From assembly GCF_000002985.6 (NCBI RefSeq), contig NC_003279.8:12834001-12898000 (forward strand): 64,000 nucleotides of DNA, given 5' to 3'. The notes below the pieces were generated by a model that saw only the letters and a program-made list of their open reading frames with translations, had not been told where the DNA came from and made no database searches. This DNA comes from Caenorhabditis elegans (lineage: Eukaryota > Nematoda > Chromadorea > Rhabditida > Rhabditidae). Positions 50,601 through 62,600 of this stretch are shown in pieces. Each line of letters starts with the position of its first letter. The stretch's first letter is position 1. Both the position numbers and the translations under genes were made by a program.

Positions 50601-53600
50601 CCCAAATTGGTTAAAAGTTGTTAATTTTTGTGCTGAAACCCCTAAAAATTGCCTAAACTTACCGGAAATTTATGAAAAATTATTGTTTTATTCTTGAAAC
50701 ACTTTGAAAAATTCGAATTTTGAATGTAACTATGATTTTGTTTTTTTTTTGTTGATAAAATTATATATTTTTTGAAATTTTTTTTTATTAATTCACTGGT
50801 TTTTTAATAAAAAAAAGAGTCCCAAATATACTCTTTGCATTTTTTTTTTCTCGAAAAAATCCTATTTTTAAGATAAAGAGGCTACAAACTATAATCTATT
50901 TATAGTAGCTTTTGTAGTTTGTAGTGTCGGATCAGGTAGCTCTAAAACTACAAAATACAAAAATTCTCCAATTCAGATTCTCCAATACAAATTTCGCTTT
51001 AAATTTCAAATTTCAGAACGAAGTCAAACCGACGCCTGCCTATCCCAATGCCTATCTGCCCTCTCCGCAATTTTCGAAATCTACACAACTCGACGTGAAG
51101 CCTCTCTGATCCCCCTAATCGATGCCTCAACGACACTTTTAAACGCTTTCCTCGAAGTTCCAATCTACTATTTGGGTTTTGGAATTGTCGATAATCCTGG
51201 AGACTATTGTCGAGAATCGTCGGAAGAAGTTCAGCCATGGCTCAAGAATATGCTCAAAGTGATTGATGGTCCTGGATGGCTTCGAGAGATGCGTGCTGGC
51301 TTGTGTGCTGACGTTTCGGCTCGAGCATCACTTCTGGAACTGCTCTGCAAGATTTATGTGAAATCTGTGCAAGTTTTAGAGCAACACGAAGAGGCTGCAC
51401 ATCGTCCACATGATGATTTTTACGATGAGATGACTCATGTTCTTCTGAAACCACTGCTCGCGAAACGAGATTGTCAATTTATTGAGCAGGGAAAAGTATT
51501 CGGAACGTGCGGAGAAGCTGTATGGCTTGGAATTGGATCTAGGAAATTTTGTACCGAACAGCAACGACTTGCGAGGCTTCTCGTCGAACTTCACTCCAGA
51601 AGACCTCTTGAAGCTTCCAGTGATGTTGAGAGTATTGTAGTTCAGTCGCTTACTTCTACGGATGATCTTGTATGCTCCGAAGCTGCACGGACATTTCACA
51701 GGATTTGGGTCTTGGCACGAAATCTAGAAGATCGTGAACAACAGGGAATTCCATATCAGAAGCCATTCAATCGAGCTGTCATGATTCTTCTCGGTGTGCT
51801 CGCCGACGAGAGTGTCGCCAAAACGAGAACTGAGCTGAAAGCGGCTGCGGCAGAGTGGTTCCATGATTGTTCGAAGCATCAGGATTTGCCGCGGATTGTT
51901 CAGATGCTGTCGACGATGCTCATGAATCCTGTCACAGCGCGGATCTCTATTCAATACATTCGACAGGAGACGAAAATGACGACGGACACTTGTCCTGTTA
52001 TTCCAGGTGCATTTTATCGAGAAAAATCGATAAATTTCCAACAAAATTCAATATGTTTTCGTGGAAAATAGACAATTTTCCAACAAAAAAAACAAGCTAA
52101 TTTTTCGAAAAAAAATCGATAACTTCAGAAAAAGAGAAACATTTTCAGGAAAATTGATACAATTTCAGAAAAGCCAATAAAGACTCGAAAAAATCAATAA
52201 ATTTTCAGAAAAATTGATAAAGTTTCAGAGATTGATAATTTTCCGGAAAAAATCGATAGTTTCCCGAAAAAAAAAATCGATAGTTTCCCGAAAAAAAATC
52301 GATAAATTTTCAGAAAAAATTGATAGAATTTTAGAAAATTCATATTTTTCCAGAAAAAATCTATCGTTTCCCGACAAATCTTCGATAATTTTCGAAAAAT
52401 CGAAAAATATTCTGAAATCTTTTTTTTTTTTAGGAAAGTCCACAAATTTCGGAAAACATCGATCAATTTTCCGGAAAAATCGATAATTTTTTGGAAAAAT
52501 CTAAAAGTTTACAGGAAAATCAATAAAATCGGAAAATCGATAAATTTTCCCAAAAAAATGGATAGTTTTTCAGAAAATTTGAAAATTGTACGAACAACTG
52601 AATTTTTTTTTTCAAAACATCGAAAAAAAATTCGATTTTCAGCCAATTTTTCGGTATGCATGCGTTAGAAAACTGTTCAATTTATAGTTTGTAGTGAACC
52701 CAATTAACTACAAACTATAGCCCTTGTCGTTCACCCTATTGAAGGTGACGATTTACGATACAGCTCCTCGGAGTGGAATAATCTCGATAGATTATTCCCC
52801 AGTGATGTGGATATAAGAAGGCGAAGATTTAGCTTTCCGCAATAGTTATTTATTAGAATAATCGATCGGTGGTGGTGAATATTAAAGAAGATGAGTAATT
52901 AGTAGCATGAGTTGGTGAAAAGGTCATAGGATCGGTGTATAAACCGAATACAACCACCTCCTAGGTGTGGTTGGTGGAAGAAGTGAATAATATTCAAATC
53001 GAAAGGATAGGTGGTGGTTGCGAAATAGTAAAGGGGCGAGAAATCAGTATTTAGCGGGTAGGTCAAACGGGGGAGATCAATAATAATTATACGAGCGCAG
53101 CTCGTTACTGCCTCTGCGTCTCTCGTTGTTATCACCCTTCGCGGTGGCACCGCGACACTCCGCCTGAGAAAAGATCCGAATTCCGAAGGGATTTGGATGA
53201 TCTCATCTGGAATCCACTCGCCAATGACGCGGCTTGTCCTTCGACACTGCTTGGCTCCGACGCTCCTTTGCTCCTCCGACACTGGTACTCCAACATCAGC
53301 GATCCCAGCTTGTCCTTCTTATCCCGAACGTTTTTCGACGTGATCGCTAACTTCTCCTGGTCGCTGCTCTTCCGCCTAAGCATCTCCTCCTCGTTGCTGA
53401 CGAAGATCCGAATTTCGACGGATTCTGGATGTCCCGAAGCCAACTCCATCGTCCGACGTTGCTGCTTCTCTGGTGTATGACGTCTTCCGATCTCCGCTGC
53501 TGGTGATCCTCAGAGCGCACGATCCATCCCTTCGTGCGTACAGCACGACACTCCGGGGGAAAAAGGCTCGAAATTCAAAGGAATTTTGAGTAGACTAAAC

Positions 53601-56600
53601 CGTGTAGAACGTTGCAAATGTGCTCGGCGACCACCTTCTCGGCGTTCTTCTAGATCCACGACGACATCCGTATTTTTTGTCATCTTCGACTGTTCCTCTT
53701 CGTCTTGCTCTGGATCCTTTGCCTTTTTCGCCTAGGCTCTTTCTCTGAGCGCAGCTCGTTACTGCCTCTGCGTCTCTCGTTGTTATCACCCTTCGCGGTG
53801 GCACCGCGACAGCCCTAGACAAAAAATCAGGTCGATATTTTGGAAAACATTGGTTTTTGTTTCAAATTCCCTAATCCTAATCATTATTTTCTTGCAGCCG
53901 ACATCTCCGCGGTAACTCTTGTAACAATCGATGGAAAACAACGTCTCTACCATGTTACTGGTCAACCTGCCATCGATTCATCATCTACAGAATCCACATG
54001 GATCACGGAAGTTCGGAATCGATTGCTCCGAACGTCGACAGGAGAAGATTCAGGCGATCCTTCAGCAGCTGGTGCAGCTGGAATTCTCCGATCGTCATCA
54101 CCAGATCCTGATGTTGTTCCGGCATTTGATGATGATACAGACTCGCTGGATACACTTTCAATGAGTGATTCAATTGATGAGACAGTTATTCATGTGTTGA
54201 GAGAGATTGTAGATCAAGTTTGTGAAGAATTTAATGAAGAAGATTTGGAAAGAGAACGAATTATGACAATGTTTGCGATGGATAATGTTGAGCCGACTGG
54301 TGCCAGTTTTAAGTAGGGAAAATTGCATTTTCTATTGAAAAAATGTGTTTTTTTCTAGGGAAAATTGGATTTTTCTACGGAAAAATTGGATGTTTTACGC
54401 AAAAATTGTATTTCATATGAAAAATGTGATTTTTCTACTGAAAAGCTGGATTTTTTGCGGAAAAATTGGATTTTTCTAGTAAAAAATAGTGATTTTAATA
54501 GGAAAAAATTCGATTTCTCTTCTGGAAAATGTGAATTTTTAATGAAAAATTGGATTTCTCTACTGAAAAGCTGGTTTTTTTGCGGAAAAATATGATTTTT
54601 CTACGGGAATAGTGATTTTTTTTAACAGAAAAATTTGATTTTCCCACCGGAAAATGGTATTTTTCTTCTGAAAATGTAATTTTATTCTGAAAAATTAGAT
54701 TTTCTCCGGTTTTTTCAACTGGAAAATGTTTTTCCCACAAAAATACGCGCCCGATACTCGAAAAATAAAAGTTTTCCGTGAAAATCATCTTACAAAATCC
54801 TGTGTCGATTTACGCGGCCTGTGTACTCCCCGTGGGAAAGGTTTTCTAGTTTTTGTCTGACATCTCCAAGAAATTTGCGTGAAAAATCTAATTTATCCGA
54901 AAAATTGATTTCAAAAAAACTATTTGTTCCGAGAATTTGAAAAAGAAACCAATTTTTTGCAAAAATTTGGAAAAAAACGGTTTGTTTTCTAGAGAAATTC
55001 AAAAAAAATTGGAATTTCGTATAGAAATTGGAAAACCCGGCATTTTTCTCAGAATTTCGATAAAAATCGAATTTATCTTCTCCTTACAACAAAAAATCCA
55101 ATATAGGAACAAAAAAAAAACGTTTTTTTCCGATAAATTTGATTTTTGAAAAACCGAAAAGGAAAAAAAACGAAAAATTCAAGAAAAATCAATTTTTTTC
55201 TAGAAAACTCCAAAAAAATGTTTCAGTCTCCCCCACGATAGTGAAGCTGACGATGAAGTTGCTGAGCGACCCGCTCCAATCTGCCCAGATTCACTGGTTC
55301 AACGTGTCAAAAAAGGTCATCGCCGTCAGGATTCCCTTCAAGAATCGATTTTCAACATGACTGACAAGGATCTGAGCGCATTCGACACTTCGGAGATTTT
55401 CAGACCATCTACAGAATCAGTGTCACGTGGAACTGGAGCTGGAGCCGCCGCCGCCGCCGCCGCAGCTGGAGCATCATCAAAAGATACAATACTCCCGGGT
55501 ACTGTATCATCGGCAAGCTCGACAAGCTCAGCTGCCGGTGGAACATCATCGTTGTTCGAGGAAATGCACACACATATGCTGCTCTATGGAGAAAGTGGAA
55601 AAGTTGTGGATTTGGCGCGTGCCGAGACCGCTTTCAGAATTCTCACTGCACTGTTGGCACCACGTGGAGCCACTGGAAATCGGATGCTCTTGAATTGTCT
55701 TGTTTCGTCTGGAACTACAACGACGTCGGATTCCAGTGCTGAGCACAGTTTGGTGGAGCTTATGAATCGGCATGTTCGAGCGATTCTCGGACAGCATTTC
55801 TGGTCGGCGCCCGCGTCCGATGAGGAGAAGCATAAGCATATTACGTTGTTGGAACTGTTGATTACGGTAGGGGTGTAGTTTGTAGTGTAGCTTAGAGTTT
55901 AGTTGTAGTTTGTAGTTATATCATTATGGTAGAAGTGTAAAAGTGGTGTAGTTTATGTTGAATAGCGATATAACTAATATAGTTAAGGATAATTGATTAT
56001 TGCACGTGGTGTCAAAGTGTACCATTTTGGTTTGATCTTCAAAAAATGCGGGAGAAGAGACGCAGACTTTTCAACTAATTTCGCATGGTTAAGCGTGTGC
56101 TGACGAAAAATTCCCGCAATGGAACATCCTTACACCACGTGTTATTGTATTTTGTAGTCACCAGCATGGCTATAGATTGTGCAAGCGAATTGTAATTTGT
56201 AGTTTCAAACAATTTTACAATACGGCAAAATAAGGCTAGATAATATACATTTTTGCAGATCTCCCTCCACTTCCTGCGTTCCTACTTCCTCAACTCTCCA
56301 ATATCCCCAGTCACGGAAGCCGACTTAACATCCCTCTGGAAATGCAAAATCTCGGCATTGGAATTCCTGTGCGAACTGTTCCGTGAGCTCTCAGCAATGC
56401 TCAATGAGCACGAATCGAAACAATTCGTACAATTCGTGCAGACCATTCTGAATCGATCGAAACTTCAGAAATGTATACTCCATTTGTTGCTCACCGCCGT
56501 AGATCATAATCCGATGGAGAGCAGTAGTAGTAAGAAGACGGGCGGTGGTGGTGGTCCGTTGTCAGTGTCGATTAGCAAGTTCAATGAGGGTCTACTGGGA

Positions 56601-59600
56601 GAATCGAGACGTCTTTCGCCGTTGCTCGCCGCCTACCATCGGAGCCTGCTCACGTTCACGTCTCATGCGATTCGTCTGGAATGTGATATTAAACGGGGAT
56701 TCGCAACGTTTTCTGATGTGAGCAGAATGACACTTGTGGAGCAATAGTCTGGGCTACAAACTATAGTGTAGTTTATAGTCATCTGAAAACTTATAGACTT
56801 GAATGATAGCTTATTACACTTCAATTTGTTTTTTTTTTCTTTGTAGTGAGTAATTTAAATCAGTTTTCGAATACTTGACAACAATCACCATTGGTGTTTT
56901 AGGTAGTTCTTTGTAATTCACAATGTGTATTTTGTAGTTATTGTAGTTTGTAGTTAATGTTGTAGTCCTTACCATATTTCCATAGTTCCACTAAAAACAT
57001 AAATTATTCGGCGTTTTTGTAGCTTTAAATTGGTGGTGTTTCTAATTAGTTCGTTACTGATGGGGTTATTCAAATAGTGTCGGAAAATTAAAAAGTGTAG
57101 AAAAATTACGTCACAACTGTATTAAAATACATTTAAAAAATGTATTTTTATACATTTTTCTACATTACTTGAATAACCCCATTACAGTTGATAGTATGCA
57201 TATTATAGTTTGTAGTTTATAGGTTATAGTAAGTATATATATATATATATATATATATAGTTCATGTCAATATTCCATAAAGCGTATTTTGTAGCTAATG
57301 CAGTACGTAGTTTGTAGTTTGTAGTTCGTCTTTAACATGTGATATGTATCTTACCTGAGACGATTCAAAGTGCTGTGTTGCTATTAGTTGGTAGTGTTTC
57401 TAATTGGTTGGTAGATTTTCACAGTTGACATCATACATATAATAGTTTTGTGGTCTAAATCCGTATTTCTATTCACATATTTGATTTGATTTAGTTTATT
57501 ACGATTAAAATCGTGACGAAATAAAAGAAGAATTGTATAAAGACATTGATTAACTAAATACATAATACATAGGAAGATTAATAAAAAAAAACATACGAAT
57601 AAGTTCAAGCAATAAAATTAATTATCATCTGTAAAAGTTGATTAATTGGTACATGAAATTGGCAATTACAGTATTAAACATGCATAGAACATAATGTGCC
57701 AAAATAAGATGCAGTTTGCTAATTTTTAATAGAACTTAATACTCTATTTGGGAAAACCTGTCTAATAATATAGCTATATACACAGTATACATTTATCAAT
57801 AGTGTGTAGTTTTCTATTCCCATAATCAATTTTATTCCAGGCCAACTCCTCGCACCGTTTCTCCATCATCCAATCCGTAATGAATCAATCATTCAACAAT
57901 CGAACGTCTCGAGTCGACAATCACGCTTCTACTGTCGAGCTCCGCGCATTTCTGCTCATTTTGCTTAACGCTCTCAAAAAACAGCCGCATCGACACGAAA
58001 TGTGGCTACAATTCGTCGTACAGATTCTACCGTGGGTCGAGAGGTGCGTAGTATTTGTAGTTTATGTAGTTTCTGTAGTCTTTAAACTTTCAATTTCCAG
58101 ATCACTAGCGACAATTGTGTGCCGTGTCGTTGAGCAACTATGCAAGAATATGGAGAATGCGATGAGTGTCGCGTACGAGAATCCACCGACTAGTGACGTT
58201 GTCGTTGATAGTCCTGGTGATGTACGTGATGAACCGGATTGCTACCCGGCGAATTATTTGGCAATGACTATGGAATTACTTACCACTCTTGTTCATTTCT
58301 GTGTTATTGATAGTGTACCGACATCAGCGGTGGCTGGAGGAGCCCCGGGAGTTGGCGGAGCCGGTGGTGTGACGTCATCATCGGGTGGTGTGCAACAGGT
58401 AGGGGGCGGCTACAATATATCGAAGCTCAACTGGAGCCTGAGACTATGAGAAATAAAAAAAAACCTTTAAAAAACTACTTTTTTTTTTAACCAAAAAATT
58501 TAGTTTTTTGGCTTTTTCAATCGTAAAACCAGAAAAATTGAACGTTATGCAGCATTTTCATGTATTTTTAATTTAACCTACTTAAAAAGTAGGTCATGAC
58601 CTATTTTTAATTTAACCTACTTAAAAAGTAGGTCATGACCTATTTTTAATTTGACCTACTTAAAAAGTAGGTCATGACCTATTTTTAATTTGACCTACTT
58701 AAAAAGTAGGTCATGACCTATTTTTAATTTAACCTACCTAAAAAGTAGGTCATGACCTATTTTTAATTTGCAATTTTTCTGCATTTTTCGGCAATTTTTC
58801 TGAATTTTTTTAACATTTTTTCTCATTCTTAAAAAAAATGTAGAAAAATGCCGAAAATGCAACAAAAGAATCAAAAATTCAGAAAAGGACGAAAAAATGT
58901 CCGAAAATGCAGAAAAACGACGAAAAATGGCAAAATTGCAAAAAAAAAAAAACAAGTCGAAAAAATCAGAAAAATGCATTAAAGTGCCTAAAAAAATGAC
59001 TAAAAACCGACAAAAAAGGTGTCACAAAAATTCAGAAAAACTTTTTTCAATGTTTTTGAGATTTAGACTACAAAAACTACAAACTACAAACTATGAAAAC
59101 TACAAACTACAAACTATGAAAACTACAAACTACAAACTATGAAAACTACAAACTACAAACTATGAAAACTACAAACTACAAACTATGAAAACTACAAACT
59201 ACAAACTATGAAAACTACAAACTACAAACTATGAAAACTACAAACTACAAACTATGAAAACTACAAACTACAAACTATGAAAACTACAAACTACAAACTA
59301 TGAAAACTACAAACTTGCAGGTAATCCACGAGAACGCTACTCCAACACCATCATCAACATCAATGGTTGGTCATGCAATGTCAGTTATTCCCGGATCAAA
59401 AGTAGCGACAGAACTATTCTCCCAATTGGGAAAAGTATTCTCAATGAGTGGAGACTCTGGCGGTGTCATATCAAAACTCGACAGTTCCCGACAACATGGA
59501 AATGGATGGCGTCAAGCACAATCAGACATGCTCTCATCACTTCCACACTCTCTTGCCACTATTTGTAATGTATGGACTGTTGTCCGCAGGGCTCAGCCAC

Positions 59601-62600
59601 CGATTGTACCAATTGGAACGAATAGTCAGTTGAGACGGCTTGTGCTCCATCTCCTATCACCTATTGCTCAATATCATAAGCACGCATTCCTAACGTCTCT
59701 TGCGTTGGTTTGGCTCACGCGGAGCACTGCGAAACCTACAGTAACCCTTCGGAAACAGGATCCAGATCGAGCGACGTTTGAGTATTCATCTGCACAATTG
59801 GATATTACTAATCTTTTGCTATCACTTCAAGTTATTCCATTTGAGGTAGACACTACAAACTACAACATTTCTCACAAAAAATTGGAAATTTCCAGCGATA
59901 AATCGATATTTATAGCATAATATCGATCATTTTAATGAAATCTATAAATTTTTATATAAATTTTAACGAAAAACTGCCCGTTTTTATGAAATTCTGAGAT
60001 TTTGCCACCACGAAAAATCCACGAAAAATCGCTAATTTTGACGACAATCTGATATTTTCAGTGACAAATCAATGAAAAATCGATAATTTTAATCGAAAAT
60101 CCATGGAAATTGAACAAAATTCGAAATTTTCAGCTAAAAATCAATATTTCTTGAAAATTGATTTTTGTAGCCAAGAATCAATTATTTCAACTAAAATCGA
60201 TATTTTTTTGAATGAAAATTGGATAATTTTAGTTAAAAAAAAAGAAGCGATGTTTGAATAAAACAAAAATTAATCTTTTCTGCAAAAAAAAATTGTTTTC
60301 AGCGATTCTGATAAAAATTTGATATTTTCAGTGAAAAATCGATACTTTTTTGTCGAAAAATCGATATTTGAATGGAAAATTGCCAAAATTCCGCCAAAAA
60401 TCGTTATTTTTAAAGGAAATTGGTTAGAATACAAATTTGAGTTATAACGTTATTATTCTATAAACTACAAACTACAAACTACAATTTTCCAGGATCTCAT
60501 CTCATCAGTCAACTCAACACTCCGTGAAGCGTCATTCAAGGCGAATAAAGTCGGAATCACTACAATCGACAAAGCGAATTTTCCAACCGAAGAGCCCCTA
60601 CTGGAACTTGTTCATTCATGTGTTTCAGCTGTACTTCAGACACAGCTCCGTTTGTGTTGGAGCTCACTTTTATCCCTATTCTCAGAAGCTCCACTTTCAG
60701 CGCTCTCTGCCAGAGCTGTTTTCTTACTTTTTGTGTGAGTACAGCCGCGAAACAGGAAGAACTTGGAATTTTTGGACCGAAAAAGTGAAAAAATTTCGGT
60801 TTTTTATGGAAAAAACTAAAAATTTTGACGATTTTTCACAATAAAAACTCTTAAAAAATGAAATGGAATTTTATTACTTTTTGGAGTAAAAATTTCAATT
60901 TTTACATTTCTGGCAACAAAGAAACCAAAAAATTGAATTTTTACGAATATTCACACATTTAGCAATTGAAAATCCATCCAAAAAATTAAAAAATTTCAAA
61001 GATTTACTACTAAAAAACCAAAAAAATTGTGGAATTTTAAAGATTTTTCACCGGAAAAGCAGAGAATTTCAATTTTTAGCTAAATATTTTACGACTAAAA
61101 AAAATAAATATTAAAATTATCTGAATTTTTCTTCCAAAAATCCAGAAAAAACATTGATTTTACGAATTTTTTGAACTGAAAACCCCTGAAAAATTGAATT
61201 TTGAAAGATTTTTAGAACAAAAAAGAAAACATTTTTATTTTCCGAAAAAAAGTGAAAAGAAATTTAATAATTAAGATTTTCCCAACTTTTTTTTAGCAAA
61301 AAAAAACAATTTTTTCGTTTTTTTGTTCACCGGAACACTAGAAAACATTTTTCCCCCATTTTCAGATTCCTGAATGACTGAATTCGACTGAAAAACCGGC
61401 AAAACTACAGCGATTTTTCATTAAAAACCTAAAAAAATTGAAATTTCCACGATTTTTCGATGGAAAAGCCGGAAATTTTTATGCTTTGCTATTTTTTCTT
61501 TGAAAAATACAGATAAATTTAAAATTTTGACATTATCCAACTGAAAGCCTAAACGAAATGTGAAAAATCCGAAAAATTGTGTAGTTTGTAGTCACTCTGA
61601 GCCTCAATCAATAAGAAAGAAATGCTCCATTTTCAAAAAAAAAAATTCGAACTGAATCCTCCAGAAAATTGAAATTTGGGAGACTTTTTGAACAAAAAAG
61701 AACACGATTTTTCTACCACCAAAAACCCATAAAAATGTATATTTTTACAATTTTTCAGCAAAAACTGAAAATATTACGCGTTTTTTTATCATCGAAAAAC
61801 TAGAAAATATATTTATTTTTCCTCATTTTCAGAATCCTGAGTGACTTTGTGAAATGTGTTGGCGGTGCGTACATTGTTGAGGACAAGGCAATGTATCGTA
61901 ATGTGCAAGAAGTTTGCTCCCGTCTAGCAGAAGCCGTCAATGCAATTGTCGGTTGGCAACTGGAAACAACCACTTGGCTTAAGCGTACTCTCGTCGTGAA
62001 GCAAGATCATGGATCTTCAATATCTTCAAGTATTCGATCAGTTGATCAGAGTCCGATTATTGAAATTCAAAGTTCAATGTCGAATGTATCAGGAGGAGGG
62101 GGATCATTGGATAATCCATCTGGAAGTACACGAAATTCAACGTTAAGCCTTATCAATAAACCTGGAGGATCTATTGGAACTGGAAGTAGTGTTACAAGTA
62201 CTTTGGTTGACTCAAAAAGTGAAAATATGAAGATTGAGAAGAAGAGCTCGTCGAATTTGAGAGCATCCATTAAGGATACCAATAACAACCGTCGTGATCC
62301 CGCACACAGTACTCAAGCGTTGTTCTTGTTGGCTGAACGGTTGACAGGTGAATATGGAGACCTTGAAATTCGAAAAAAGCTCGAGGAGAGCTTCAAAATG
62401 AGTATAATCATGACCATGTTGGGTCCCGCCACGAAAAGCTACAGTAACCCGCTGGGTTTCCGTGGTAGTACCTGAAATTGAAGCTTTCGGCTTTTTAGAA
62501 CCTAAACTCCGGAGAAAAAACTCGCGGAGAGCTTCAGAATGAGTATAATCATGGCCATGTTGGGTCCCGCCACGAAAAGCTACAGTAACCGACAATATTT

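Noticed and set aside
52899..53822. Open frames on the - strand inside the LTR element as a host gene
   Set aside because: They cross the terminal repeats and have no conserved motif; better explained as deleted-element sequence.
59066..59311. Regular 23-bp repeats resembling a CRISPR array
   Set aside because: There are no unique spacers, the array is a simple tandem repeat in a eukaryotic intron, and there are no cas genes.
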